Positions 1 through 13,063 of a DNA stretch of 64,000 nt are shown here, one piece after another (the stretch's first letter is position 1; each line of letters starts with the position of its first letter). The position numbers were made by a program, and so were the translations under genes. Below the pieces are notes generated by a model. It saw only the letters and a list, made by a program, of their open reading frames with translations. It searched no databases and was not told where the DNA came from. This stretch comes from Gammaproteobacteria bacterium. GTDB lineage: Bacteria > Pseudomonadota > Gammaproteobacteria > Pseudomonadales > Ketobacteraceae. The DNA lies in contig JABLXQ010000018.1 of the NCBI GenBank assembly GCA_013178375.1, forward strand, positions 49,730 to 113,729, read 5' to 3'.

Positions 1-1999
<1,999 letters not shown>

Positions 2000-2042
2000 T
2001 TACCTTCCAATCGACCTTTGAATCCCTTCACTTCTGGTCCCT

Positions 2043-3773
<1,731 letters not shown>

Positions 3774-3795
3774 TTACCCGATCAGGGCGCCTGAC

Positions 3796-5142
3796 TCAAC
3801 GCGAGGGGCCATTCAGACGCGGCGGTTGCCAGTCCAGCCAGAGGGTATCATCTGGATCGGCCGGCTGGAATCCGTCGCAGGCGAACAAGCCAGGCAAGCC
3901 AGCCAGTTGGTCATTCGCATATAAGATCGGCCAGTGGTCGCGCCACCAGGGCGGCACCCGGTAGTCCTGCAGCCACTGTTTGAGGGAACGGGTGTGGCGG
4001 CCGGCCGGCTTCGCCGCTTCCCCGCCCTGGCGGAAACGCAGGGTGAGCGAGCCGGTTTGCAGGGCGGAGCGGGAGAAGGCTGTGCCCTGCCCTGTGATAT
4101 TGACCAGAGCACCTTTCAGATGAGTTTGCTGCGGCTGCGACGGATCAAACGGCTGTGGATCTGGCGCAGGTGGCGGCAGATCCGGTACGCAAAACAACTC
4201 ATCCTGATAGCGGCGGATGGCCTGCCCACCCCAGACCAGTTCGGGTCGGGCATCGGCGGCGGCCGGGACGATTTCATCCAGTACCCGCTGCAACTGAACC
4301 TCGCTGGGCATGGACGCCCCCTGCTGCCGCAGCCAGTAGCGGATCAGGTTGCGGGCACGGGCCTCGCTCAGATTGTTCAGGCGCGCCAGCGGCAGGCCGC
4401 CGTCTGCTGCCATTTCACCCTGATCGCTTTGCGCCAATTCATCCAACAGGTTGGCCGCTTCCCGGTTCAGGCGGGCAGATCGCGCCAGGGTCTGGTTCAG
4501 CTGCGGCCAGCGGGAACGCAACAGTGGCAGCGCATCGTGGCGCAGGAAATTGCGTTCGAAGCGGCTGTCAGCATTCGAGGGGTCATCGATCCAGCGCAAC
4601 TGGTGCTCACTGGCGTGCTGTTCCAGGTCGGCCCGGTCGATATCCAGCAGGGGCCGAACGATAGTCAGCCCCTGCTGTTGGCTGAACAATCCCATCCCCC
4701 CCAGCCCCAGCGGACCACTCCCCCGCAACAACCGCTGCAGCAGCGTTTCCACCTGATCGTCACGGTGATGGGCCAGCAGCAGCACATCGCCCGGCTGACA
4801 ATGCTGGTGGAAGACAGCATAGCGGGCAGCGCGGGCGGATTGCTCCAGGCTGGCCTGGGCGCGGTCGATGGTCACGGCCTGCGCCGCAAACGGTACCTGC
4901 CAGTGTTTGCACAGCTCGGCGCATTGCCACTGCCAGTCGTCGGCGTGAGGGTGTAATTGATGATTGATATGAAGGGCGAGCAACAAAGTGGAAGCGTTGT
5001 GATGACGCCACTGCCGTGCCAGTTGCAGCAGCACGGTGGAATCCAGACCACCGCTGAAGCCGACCACCAGACGGGCTGGCGGTGGCTGGGCAGGCGGCCC
5101 CGGCCTTGCGGCCAGGGCCTGATCGATCAGGGTTGCATCCAT
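3796..5142 (-). CDS. tilS: tRNA(Ile)-lysidine synthase
   Basis: TilS attaches lysine to C34 of the CAU-anticodon tRNA(Ile), changing both its codon reading (AUA) and its charging identity, so it is essential. The 448-residue protein shows the N-type ATP pyrophosphatase P-loop SGGLDSTVLLQLA near residues 30-42, then HINHQLHPHADDWQ and LLLAHHRDDQVETLLQRLLRGSG, typical of TilS. The C-terminal substrate-recognition region ends with a TilS C-domain like TLRFRQGGEAAKPAGRHTRSLK. The start is ATG at 5142, 27 nt behind the GldG-like gene. In Pseudomonas tilS directly follows accA; here its upstream neighbour is an ABC transporter cluster instead. Confidence 0.95.
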   Translation of the reverse strand: MDATLIDQALAARPGPPAQPPPARLVVGFSGGLDSTVLLQLARQWRHHNASTLLLALHINHQLHPHADDWQWQCAELCKHWQVPFAAQAVTIDRAQASLEQSARAARYAVFHQHCQPGDVLLLAHHRDDQVETLLQRLLRGSGPLGLGGMGLFSQQQGLTIVRPLLDIDRADLEQHASEHQLRWIDDPSNADSRFERNFLRHDALPLLRSRWPQLNQTLARSARLNREAANLLDELAQSDQGEMAADGGLPLARLNNLSEARARNLIRYWLRQQGASMPSEVQLQRVLDEIVPAAADARPELVWGGQAIRRYQDELFCVPDLPPPAPDPQPFDPSQPQQTHLKGALVNITGQGTAFSRSALQTGSLTLRFRQGGEAAKPAGRHTRSLKQWLQDYRVPPWWRDHWPILYANDQLAGLPGLFACDGFQPADPDDTLWLDWQPPRLNGPSR

Positions 5143-5169
5143 TGAAAGGTCGCGGCGGGCTCGCTCAGG

Positions 5170-7146
5170 TCATGCAATGCGGCGCATCTGCTTGCGCCGG
5201 TACACCGCAATCACGATCGCCAACAGGGTGAGCAGCAGCGGTACCCCTGCAATATTGATCAGCTTGAGCCTGAAGTCCAGCCGGTCGATGTCCTGGTTCA
5301 GCTGGTGCTGCACGTCGCGCAGCTGCTTGCGGATCTGCAATTTTTCCTGCTGGAACTTGAGCAGGTCGGACTGCATTTCCGGCGTCAGGGTGATGACGTT
5401 GCCATCCTCGCCCTGCTTCTGCTGCAGCTCCGCCAGTTTGCCTTCGATTTCCTGCAGCCGCGCCGTCAGGGATTCCTGCACCTGCTGGAACGAAGCTTCC
5501 GCCTTGCGCTGCATGTCCTGCACCACAGTGAACGGGCGGAAGAAACGGCCGCGACCGCGGATGCCGATCAGGTCGGCGCTGCCGGACAGCACATCCACGC
5601 TGTTGAAGAAGAAGTCGCCGTTGTCGGCAAAGGGCTGCGCCACCTGCTGGCCGAAGAACTGGTGCACCTGCACCCAGAGACGGTCAGTCAGCATATCGGT
5701 GTCCGCCACGATCACCACGTTGATCGGCTTCAGCGAGGCTTTCAGGTATTCGTCGTCAGCCTTGGCCGGCGTCTTTTCCGCCGCCTTGGCAGCCGGCTTG
5801 TCGTTGCCGGCTTCCGCGCCACCTTCCGACTGCGGCACGCCGTCAGGGAACGCACTCTGCACATCGCCGGTTACCCGTGCCGCCAGCACGAAGGGCGTGC
5901 CGCTGGGGGTGAAGCCCTGAGTGAGTTCGCTGGGGTCCTGCATCAATGCCAGCTTCTCGGCATCGAAGGCCATGGCGTGTTCGGAGCTGCTCAGCAAGGG
6001 TTCAAACGTGGTTTTGGCGTCCTTGGCGTGAGCGACGAAGCCGACGCTGGACACATGCAGCGTCTCCAGCTTGCTGACAATCATGTTGTCGCGGGCCAGA
6101 TTGCGGTCGCTCAGTTGCAGGATCGCCAGATGCCGCACCGGCGCGCGCCCCTGCCCCATGCCCACCTGCAACGCCAGTTGCGCATCACCGAGCACTTTCG
6201 TCTTGTCATAGTCCACACCCCAGGCCTTGAACAACCGGTTCAGGTCCGATGCGCGATCTGTCGAGGTGAGGCCCTTTTCCTGCTCGGCAAAGGGATCGAC
6301 GAAAATCAGGGCATTGCCACCGCGCAGCACATACTGATCGATAGCGAACAGCATGGCGTCGGACAGGTTTTTCGGGTGAATCACCAGCAGCAGTTGATAG
6401 TCAGTGGTGCTGATTTCCTGCTCCGTGCCGGTAAGTTTCTGCACGTCGAACAACTGCTCCAGCTGGGAGATGGTGGCCCAGGGCTGCGACGGCTGCCGCA
6501 TCATCATGTCGAAACCGCCCTGCACTTCCAGATCCGTCAGCAACGCCACTTTCGGCTTCTGCTGCTGGCTGACCTGATACACAAGTTTGGCAATGTCATA
6601 TTCCAGGAATTCCTGCCGGTCGGGCTGGAACACGGGAATCACTTCGGTACGCGGCTCGGGTCTTTCTTCTGCCGTCTTGTCATCGCCTTCTTTTTTGGTA
6701 TCGCCTTCCGCTTTGGGCGGCTGCACCTGCGCCACCAGACCGAAAAACACTTTCTCCTCGCCACCGCCGGCATTGATCGCCTGCAGGCCGAACGCGGCAG
6801 CACGGTCCTCCTCTTCCGAGAACGGCTCCGGATCGATCACATGCAGTTTCAGTTTGCCATTGGAAGCCAGAGCGAATTCCTCCAGCAATTCACGCACCTG
6901 CTTGGCGTAGGCACGCCAGCCCTGCGCATCGCGGGTGGCTTCCTGGGAGAAGTAGAACTGCAGCTCAACCGGTTGCTGGATATCGCGCACGATCTGTTTG
7001 CTGCCGTCGGACAGCGTGTACATGCTGCCTTCGGTGAGATCGAAGCGCACGCCCTTGAACAGCCAGTCGGTGAACAGGGTGGAGAACAGCACCACCAGTG
7101 CCAGCAGGATCAGGCCAGCGCCGGAAAACCATTTATTGACTCGCAT
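5170..7146 (-). CDS. GldG-family ABC transporter auxiliary protein
   Basis: 658-residue inner-membrane protein of the GldG type (ABC-transporter auxiliary domain). One membrane segment lies near residues 9-30 (AGLILLALVVLFSTLFTDWLF) and another close to the C-terminus (IAGVPLLLTLLAIVIAVYRR), with a large periplasmic domain between. A predicted coiled coil (MQRKAEASFQQVQESLTARLQEIEGKLAELQQ) precedes the last membrane segment. Two charged, low-complexity inserts around residues 160-185 and 425-455 look like disordered loops. It is the last of three co-directional ABC genes, 15 nt after the permease. The substrate is unknown; the gliding-motility name comes from Bacteroidetes homologues and does not imply gliding here. 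Confidence 0.85.
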   Translation of the reverse strand: MRVNKWFSGAGLILLALVVLFSTLFTDWLFKGVRFDLTEGSMYTLSDGSKQIVRDIQQPVELQFYFSQEATRDAQGWRAYAKQVRELLEEFALASNGKLKLHVIDPEPFSEEEDRAAAFGLQAINAGGGEEKVFFGLVAQVQPPKAEGDTKKEGDDKTAEERPEPRTEVIPVFQPDRQEFLEYDIAKLVYQVSQQQKPKVALLTDLEVQGGFDMMMRQPSQPWATISQLEQLFDVQKLTGTEQEISTTDYQLLLVIHPKNLSDAMLFAIDQYVLRGGNALIFVDPFAEQEKGLTSTDRASDLNRLFKAWGVDYDKTKVLGDAQLALQVGMGQGRAPVRHLAILQLSDRNLARDNMIVSKLETLHVSSVGFVAHAKDAKTTFEPLLSSSEHAMAFDAEKLALMQDPSELTQGFTPSGTPFVLAARVTGDVQSAFPDGVPQSEGGAEAGNDKPAAKAAEKTPAKADDEYLKASLKPINVVIVADTDMLTDRLWVQVHQFFGQQVAQPFADNGDFFFNSVDVLSGSADLIGIRGRGRFFRPFTVVQDMQRKAEASFQQVQESLTARLQEIEGKLAELQQKQGEDGNVITLTPEMQSDLLKFQQEKLQIRKQLRDVQHQLNQDIDRLDFRLKLINIAGVPLLLTLLAIVIAVYRRKQMRRIA

Positions 7147-7161
7147 CGCGTCGGCTCCTTC

Positions 7162-7896
7162 TCAATTCGCTTTTTTCATGTCGATGACAATGGCATTCGC
7201 AATCAGCCAGCCACCAATCAAAAACACAAAATAAAAGACATCACGCAGATCCAGCACGCCCTTGGAGATGGAGTTGAAATGGGTGATGTAGCTCAGCGCG
7301 GCAACGGCGGTCGAAACCGATTCCGGCATCCATTGCGGCAGCCAGCCCTGCACGATCTCCATGCCGCTGACCATGAACAGGAAGCACACCACCACGCTGA
7401 TGATGAACGCGATAACCTGGTTTTTGGTGGTGGCGGAAATGCAGGAGCCGATTGCCAACAGACCGCCGGCCATCAGCCAGCTGCCCAAGTAGCTGGCGAC
7501 GATCACACCGTTGTCGGGATCGCCCAGGTAATTCACGGTGAGCCAGATCGGAAAGGTCAGCACCAGCGCGATGCCGGTGAAGACCCAGGCCGCCAGGAAT
7601 TTACCCACCACCATGTCGCGCAGGGTGATCGGCAGCGTCATCAATAATTCCAGCGTGCCGCTCTTGCGTTCCTCCGCCCACAGCCGCATGGACAGCGCCG
7701 GCACCAGGAACAGATACAGCCAGGGATGGTAGGCAAAAAAGCCACGCAGATCCGCCTGCCCGCCCTGGAAGAAATTGCCGAAGAAAAAGGTGAAGGAACC
7801 CGCCAGCACCAGAAAGATAAGAATGAAGACATAGGCCAGCGGCGTGGCGAAATAGCTGGCCAGTTCGCGTTTCAGAATCACGGTCAGGTTATTCAT
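7162..7896 (-). CDS. ABC transporter permease (ABC-2 type, GldF-like)
   Basis: 244-residue polytopic inner-membrane protein with about six hydrophobic segments. It starts with a short cytoplasmic stretch (MNNLTVILKRELASYFATPLAYVFILIFLVL) and contains the ABC-2 permease signature region around RLWAEERKSGTLELLMTLP, which contacts the ATPase. The start ATG overlaps the stop of the ATPase gene by one base (TGATG), indicating translational coupling, and its stop is 15 nt before the GldG-like gene. Together the three form one exporter-like ABC-2 system. The family is known to pair with GldG proteins, but no substrate can be read from the sequence. Confidence 0.88.
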   Translation of the reverse strand: MNNLTVILKRELASYFATPLAYVFILIFLVLAGSFTFFFGNFFQGGQADLRGFFAYHPWLYLFLVPALSMRLWAEERKSGTLELLMTLPITLRDMVVGKFLAAWVFTGIALVLTFPIWLTVNYLGDPDNGVIVASYLGSWLMAGGLLAIGSCISATTKNQVIAFIISVVVCFLFMVSGMEIVQGWLPQWMPESVSTAVAALSYITHFNSISKGVLDLRDVFYFVFLIGGWLIANAIVIDMKKAN

Positions 7897-8816
7897 CAGG
7901 CCACCTCACGGGTAATGTCGCGGAACACTTCGTCCAGACGGCCGCGCTCCACATGCAGCTCGCGCACCTGCCACTGGTGTTGCTGGATGGCGTTGTTCAC
8001 CACTTCAAACAGTTGCTGGCCGGCTTTGGGGAACACGATCAGCGTGTGATCCTCGCCGGCCTCGATATGATCCACCTGCGGCAGCGCGGACAGGATCTGT
8101 TGCGCGTTGCTAGCGTGCTCCAGGCCCAGGGTCACCGCACCATGGAAACGGGAACGGGCTTCCAGTTGCGCCGGCGTGCCGTCCGCCAGGATTTTGCCGC
8201 CCGCGATGATGATGGCGCGGGAACAGACGGCGGACACTTCTTCCAGAATGTGGGTGGAAACGATCACGATCTTGTCTTTCGACAGGTTGGCGATCAGGTT
8301 GCGCACTTCGTGCTTCTGGTTGGGGTCGAGGCCATCGGTGGGCTCGTCCAGGATCAGCACCTGCGGATCATGGATGATGGCCTGGGCCAGACCGACCCGG
8401 CGGCGGAAACCTTTCGACAGGGTTTCGATGGGCTGGTTGAGCACCTTGTCCAGTTGCAGCGCGTGCTGGCAGCGCTCGATGCGGGCGGCCAGTTCAGCGC
8501 CGCGGTAGCCGCGCACCTGGCCGACAAAGCGCAGGAACTGCAGCACCGTCATATCGCCATAACTGGGGGCCCCTTCCGGCAGGTAGCCGATCAGCTGCTT
8601 TGCCTTCACCGGATGATGGGCAACATCGTGCCCCATGATGCTGACGTGGCCGGACGTGGGCGCCAGAAAACCGGTGATCATCTTCATGGTGGTGGATTTG
8701 CCGGCGCCGTTGGGGCCCAGAAAACCCAGCACCTCGCCCGGCGCCACGGTAAATGACAGGCCGTTCACCGCCGTGAACTGGCCAAACTTTTTGGTCAAGT
8801 TGTCGATTCTGATCAT
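7896..8816 (-). CDS. ABC transporter ATP-binding protein (GldA-like)
   Basis: 306-residue ABC ATPase energising the adjacent ABC-2 permease. Walker A is FLGPNGAGKSTTMKM near residue 36, the signature is LSKGFRRRVGLAQA, Walker B is VLILDEPTDGLDP, and the switch His follows in IVSTHILEE. A C-terminal extension of about 90 residues (typical of NosF/CcmA-like exporters) follows the core. The ATG at 8816 is chosen over an upstream in-frame codon at 8870 because an AAAGGAA Shine-Dalgarno lies just ahead of it and the homology begins there. It is the first gene of the ATPase-permease-GldG set and diverges from plsB. Confidence 0.93.
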   Translation of the reverse strand: MIRIDNLTKKFGQFTAVNGLSFTVAPGEVLGFLGPNGAGKSTTMKMITGFLAPTSGHVSIMGHDVAHHPVKAKQLIGYLPEGAPSYGDMTVLQFLRFVGQVRGYRGAELAARIERCQHALQLDKVLNQPIETLSKGFRRRVGLAQAIIHDPQVLILDEPTDGLDPNQKHEVRNLIANLSKDKIVIVSTHILEEVSAVCSRAIIIAGGKILADGTPAQLEARSRFHGAVTLGLEHASNAQQILSALPQVDHIEAGEDHTLIVFPKAGQQLFEVVNNAIQQHQWQVRELHVERGRLDEVFRDITREVA

Positions 8817-9043
8817 GGTGGTTCCTTTCCCGATTACCCAAGCCTGGCGCAGGCCACCGGCAAATCCCAAGGTATGCCCCGCCAGGAATGTTGAGAGAAA
8901 ATTTTCGCCCGTTTGACCGGGTTGCGGCAGGATGGTTCGCCGTCAGCGGCCAATTTTTCGAATGCGCACTATAAAAACCGGCCCCGGCCTTTTCAATAGG
9001 CCCTCCACCATAACGATTTGTTACAGAGGTGTCGCCCATTGTT

Positions 9044-9072
9044 TTGCCTGCTCCCACCTTTGCCTGTATAAG
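9044..9072 (+). promoter_or_regulatory. Predicted sigma70 promoter of plsB
   Basis: TTGCCT at 9044-9049 and TATAAG at 9067-9072 are separated by exactly 17 bases, a good sigma70 pair placed about 80 nt ahead of the plsB ATG. The rest of the 335-nt divergent region (8817-9151) shows no gene and no clear promoter for the leftward ABC genes. Confidence 0.55.
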
Positions 9073-9151
9073 CCATTGGGATTAGACTTCAGCCCACTTT
9101 TGATCCCCGGACACTTTCGCAAAGGCCGGACTCTTTCCGATAGGTAGTTCA

Positions 9152-11686
9152 ATGACGCGCTGGTTAGGACTCGATCTACTTTTTATATGGCTGGTGAGGA
9201 AATTCCTGTTCCTGATGGTACGCACCCAGGTACAGCCGGATGACATCAGCAGGCTCAACCTCGACCCCACCCGTCCCGTCTGTTACGTGTTGAAGAACCA
9301 ATCGCTGGCGGATTACCTGGTCGCCGACCAGGAGTGCCGCAATCTGGGCCTGCCGCGTCCGTCCGACGGTTTCAGCCTGGGCACCTTCAGCCAGCGTCGC
9401 AGCCTGTTTTTCCTGGCGGAACAGGGCTGGTTCTGGCAGCGCAAGGCCATGCTGCAACGGCAGCCGAAAAAACTGCTGGCCATCGTCGACTGGCTGGAAC
9501 AGAACCCGCAGCAGGATATCCAGCTGGTGCCGGTGTCGGTGTTCTGGGGCCGGGCGCCGGACCGCGAGAATTCCATCTTCAAGATCCTGTTCTCTGACAG
9601 CTGGGGCGTACCCGGCTTCTTCCGCAAGCTGTTCATCATCTTTGCCCAGGGCCGCCAGACCCTGGTGTATTTCTCCGAACCCGTTTCGGTCCGCGCCGTA
9701 CTCACCGAGGGCCTGCCGAAGGAACGCACCGCCCGCAAGATTTCGCGTGTGCTGCGCTCCCACTTCCGCCGCCTGCGGGAAACCGTCATCGGGCCTGACC
9801 TGTCGCACCGCCGCACGCTGGTGAATGCCATTCTGCGCATGCCCAATGTAGCGGCGGAAATCGATGCGGAAACCCGGCGCAACAAGGTCACCTATAAAAA
9901 GGCGTTCGACAACGCACGCAGCTACGCCGAGGAAATCGCGGCGGACTATTCCCACCCGGTGATCCGCCTGTACCTGCTGGTGCTGACCTGGCTGTGGAAC
10001 CGGCTGTACGACGGCGTGCAGGTGCATGGCCTCGACCGTCTGCACAAGGTGGCGAAGGACAACGAAATCATTTACGTGCCCTGCCACCGCAGCCACATCG
10101 ACTATTTATTGATGTCGTACGTGCTGTTCGTGAATGGTCTGGTGCCGCCGCACATCGCCGCTGGCGTCAACCTGAACATGCCGGTGGTGGGCCCCATCCT
10201 GCGGCGCGGCGGCGCCTTCTTCATGCGCCGCAGTTTCAAGGGCAACCGCCTGTACTCCGCCGTGTTCACCGAATACCTGAACATGGTGTTCGACCGCGGC
10301 TTCTCGGTGGAATATTTCATCGAGGGCGGCCGCAGCCGCACCGGCCGCCTGCTGGAGCCCCGCGCCGGCATGCTCAACATGACCGTTCGCAGCTTCCTGC
10401 GTACCCGGCGCCGTTCCTTCGTCTTCATTCCCGTGCATTTCAGTTATGAAAAAGTGCTGGAAGGCGGCACCTATCTGGGCGAACTGCACGGCAAGGCCAA
10501 GAAAAAGGAAAGCGTGCTGGACATCTTCCGCACGCTGCGCAAGATCAAGGGCACCTTCGGCCAGGTGCACGTCAACGTGGGCGAACCGATTCACCTGAAC
10601 CAGTTGCTGGGCGAAATCGCGCCCGGCTGGCGCAGCGAAGCCTACGACGACAACGAACCGCCGGCATGGCTGAACGATTCCGTCAACGAACTGGGTAACC
10701 GCATCATCACGCACATCAATGACGCTGCCGTGGTGAACCCGGTGAACCTGCTGTGCCTGACGCTGCTGTCCACCACCAAGCTGGCGATGGATGAAAAGGC
10801 CCTGGCCAAGCAGCTGGATTTCTATCTGACCTTCCTACGCCGGATTCCGTATTCCGGCATTGCAGTGGTGCCGAATCTCACTGGCACCGACATCATCGCC
10901 TATTGCGAGCGGCTGGAAATTCTGACGCGGCAGAAACATCCGCTGGGCGACGTGCTGCGCTTCGACGACGAAAACGCCATGCTGATGACGTACTACCGCA
11001 ACAACGTCATCCACATGTTTGCCCTGCTGGCCCTGTTGGCCTGCCTGGTGCAGAACAACCGCCGCCTGAAGCGCGACACCCTGATCCGCCTGACCCAGCA
11101 ACTCTACCCTTTCATGCAGACCGAGCTGTTCATTCACTGGCAGGAAGCGGAATTGCCGGAACTGGTACACCGCTGCGTGGACCTGCTGGTGGAAGCCGGT
11201 TACCTGCAGGGCAACGACAGCGAAGTCTGGGCACCGGACCCCCGCAGCACCGAAAGCATGCACCTGACGATCCTGGCCAGCACGGTGAAACAGTCGCTGG
11301 AACGTTTCTACATCACCATCGAGATCCTGCTGAAATCCGGGTCCGGCGTGTTGCGACGGGCACAGCTGGAGGAAGCCTGCACCCTGCTGGCCCAGCGCAT
11401 GGCACTGCTGCATGAATTCAGCGGCCCGGAATTCTCTGACAAGGCGCTGTTCAAGAACTTCATCCAGGCGCTGCTGAAAAACGGCATGCTCTGGATCGAT
11501 GAGAACGGCCTGCTGGCGTACGGTGATCCGCTGCGGCAGTCCCACGAGGACGCGCACTCGCTATTGGGCGCTGACACACGGCAGAGCATCCAGCAGATCG
11601 CCGAGCTGGATCTGGAAAAGGAATTGCCCGCCCCGCCCGAGAAGCCGGTAAAAGAGAAGAAAGAGAAAGTGAAAGAACGAAATTGA
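9152..11686 (+). CDS. plsB: Glycerol-3-phosphate 1-O-acyltransferase
   Basis: PlsB acylates sn-glycerol 3-phosphate at position 1 with acyl-ACP or acyl-CoA, the first step of membrane phospholipid synthesis, at the inner face of the cytoplasmic membrane. The 844-residue length matches the PlsB family. The acyltransferase block I HRSHIDYLL is at about residues 312-320, followed by block II (GGAFFMRRSFKGN), block III (FIEGGRSRTGRLLEPR) and block IV (FIPVHFSYEKVLEG). The C-terminus is a lysine-rich tail. The start is ATG at 9152 with a weak AGGT ribosome site. In Pseudomonas plsB also adjoins this same three-gene ABC cluster. Confidence 0.97.
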   Translation: MTRWLGLDLLFIWLVRKFLFLMVRTQVQPDDISRLNLDPTRPVCYVLKNQSLADYLVADQECRNLGLPRPSDGFSLGTFSQRRSLFFLAEQGWFWQRKAMLQRQPKKLLAIVDWLEQNPQQDIQLVPVSVFWGRAPDRENSIFKILFSDSWGVPGFFRKLFIIFAQGRQTLVYFSEPVSVRAVLTEGLPKERTARKISRVLRSHFRRLRETVIGPDLSHRRTLVNAILRMPNVAAEIDAETRRNKVTYKKAFDNARSYAEEIAADYSHPVIRLYLLVLTWLWNRLYDGVQVHGLDRLHKVAKDNEIIYVPCHRSHIDYLLMSYVLFVNGLVPPHIAAGVNLNMPVVGPILRRGGAFFMRRSFKGNRLYSAVFTEYLNMVFDRGFSVEYFIEGGRSRTGRLLEPRAGMLNMTVRSFLRTRRRSFVFIPVHFSYEKVLEGGTYLGELHGKAKKKESVLDIFRTLRKIKGTFGQVHVNVGEPIHLNQLLGEIAPGWRSEAYDDNEPPAWLNDSVNELGNRIITHINDAAVVNPVNLLCLTLLSTTKLAMDEKALAKQLDFYLTFLRRIPYSGIAVVPNLTGTDIIAYCERLEILTRQKHPLGDVLRFDDENAMLMTYYRNNVIHMFALLALLACLVQNNRRLKRDTLIRLTQQLYPFMQTELFIHWQEAELPELVHRCVDLLVEAGYLQGNDSEVWAPDPRSTESMHLTILASTVKQSLERFYITIEILLKSGSGVLRRAQLEEACTLLAQRMALLHEFSGPEFSDKALFKNFIQALLKNGMLWIDENGLLAYGDPLRQSHEDAHSLLGADTRQSIQQIAELDLEKELPAPPEKPVKEKKEKVKERN

Positions 11687-11704
11687 AACCCGAACCCGCA
11701 GCCG

Positions 11705-12487
11705 CTACACGACGTAAACGTCAAAGCGGCTGCTGGTTCCCTCCAGCTGATGGCCGGGTTTGCGTCCGCCGATGAATTCCGCCTTGCGCGGACGCTTCAC
11801 CACCACCCGCTTGCGGGCCCGTTGTAACGCCAGCGCCAGCAACGCCTCCGCATCCTCGTCATCCCCCACCACCGCACGGAACAACCGCATTTCCTTTTTC
11901 ACCAGCGCGGTTTTGCCACGCTCGGGGAACATGGGATCGACACAGATCACATCCGGCCATGCCGCCGGCTCGAGTTGCGCCAGATAATCGTGGGCACTGC
12001 CCAGGTGAGTGCGAATCCGCGCGCATACCGATGCCGCATCCCAGTCTTCTGCTGCGCGTTTCAGCCCGTCCAGCAACAGACAGGCAATGGCGGGATGCCG
12101 CTCCACCAGCGTGACGGAGAATCCCGCCGCTGCCAGCAGAAAACCATCGCGCCCCAAACCGGCGGTGCAATCCAGCACGCTGAGCGGGTCACGACTGCGT
12201 CCCGTCACGGCCTTCACGATCATTTCATGCTGAAAACGCTGACTGCGGAATCCAGTTTTGCCGTGCAGAAAATCCACCCGGATCGGATTACCCAATTCCC
12301 GCTCTGTCGCGCGCAGCTGAATCCCGTCGTCGTGCCATTCCAGGATCGCTGCAAGACCGGCGGCATCATCGGGAGCGTCGGCATACCAGTGCCCCTGCAG
12401 CACGTCAGGCGCAATGCCCAGTTGCTGCAGACGCTGGCGCAACGTCGGCTGGTCCAGAGCAATCCAGGTGGGAACCGATTCAGTCAT
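11705..12487 (-). CDS. rsmJ: 16S rRNA (guanine-1516-N2)-methyltransferase
   Basis: RsmJ (formerly YhiQ) uses S-adenosylmethionine to methylate G1516 in helix 45 region of 16S rRNA. The 260-residue protein has the family SAM-binding motif DCTAGLGRDGFLLAAAG near residue 105, the motif VTLVERHPAIACLLLDGLKRA (ribose-binding acidic residue), and the catalytic-loop stretch CVDPMFPERGKTALVKKEMRLF. The C-terminal ERRVVVKRPRKAEFIGGRKPGHQLEG-type segment is also characteristic. The start is ATG at 12487. It converges on plsB with 18 nt between the stop codons; no clear terminator is seen between them. Confidence 0.94.
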   Translation of the reverse strand: MTESVPTWIALDQPTLRQRLQQLGIAPDVLQGHWYADAPDDAAGLAAILEWHDDGIQLRATERELGNPIRVDFLHGKTGFRSQRFQHEMIVKAVTGRSRDPLSVLDCTAGLGRDGFLLAAAGFSVTLVERHPAIACLLLDGLKRAAEDWDAASVCARIRTHLGSAHDYLAQLEPAAWPDVICVDPMFPERGKTALVKKEMRLFRAVVGDDEDAEALLALALQRARKRVVVKRPRKAEFIGGRKPGHQLEGTSSRFDVYVV

Positions 12488-12538
12488 GGGGGAATTCCGG
12501 ACGCTGACAGGAGAATGTGCAGCCTTTTATTCCAACAG

Positions 12539-12913
12539 TCAGGCAAACACGTCCACCGAGCCGAGGAATTCGCTCCTCACATCGATGGTGCGGCTGAGGC
12601 CCTGGTTGGTGCTGTAGGTCTGCAATGCGCGCTGCTGGCTGGCGGACAGGCTGCCACGATCAGGCAGCGGATAATATTGAGGACCACGTTGCGTGGACGC
12701 AGAACCACTGGCAGCCACCACCTGGCGCTGCTGCGCGGAACGGCGGACACCATCACTGATCTGGACATCGGCATCAATGGTTTCGCCACGAATTTCACGC
12801 TCGCGCACCTTTTCCTGCTCGCGCTGAGCCTGCTGCACGTCCTGCCGCTGCCATTCGCGGGCATAGGGTGTGCTGCTAATCTGTGACTGAAACTGGGAAC
12901 CACCAATCTTCAT
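12539..12913 (-). CDS. Hypothetical protein, glutamine/arginine-rich
   Basis: I do not recognise this 124-residue protein. It is hydrophilic, without signal peptide or membrane segment. It has a Gln/Arg/Glu-rich helical stretch (roughly residues 18-45) that could form a coiled coil, a serine/glutamine-rich middle, and a C-terminus ending in RSEFLGSVDVFA. The ATG at 12913 is the only sensible start. It lies 51 nt upstream of rsmJ on the same strand. The composition and codon use are like those of the neighbours, and the short flanking gaps favour a real gene, but coding status rests on frame length and context only. Confidence 0.6.
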   Translation of the reverse strand: MKIGGSQFQSQISSTPYAREWQRQDVQQAQREQEKVREREIRGETIDADVQISDGVRRSAQQRQVVAASGSASTQRGPQYYPLPDRGSLSASQQRALQTYSTNQGLSRTIDVRSEFLGSVDVFA

Positions 12914-13063
12914 AAAACCAGTCTGACTGCCTTCTATCTATTCTGCCAATTCAATGAATGGATGCTGCAGTTGAATCAGTATAGCCGCCGCTGGTGCCGA
13001 CTGATGCCTAATCCACTTCAGCTCAACGGGCTGCAATAAAATTCAACGAGATAGCGTTTGTCG

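Noticed and set aside
5305..7647. 780-codon open frame on the plus strand opposite the GldG-like and permease genes
   Set aside because: It mirrors the real minus-strand genes; GC-rich codon bias leaves the opposite strand open. No ribosome site, no domain resemblance, His/Gln-rich composition typical of antisense frames.
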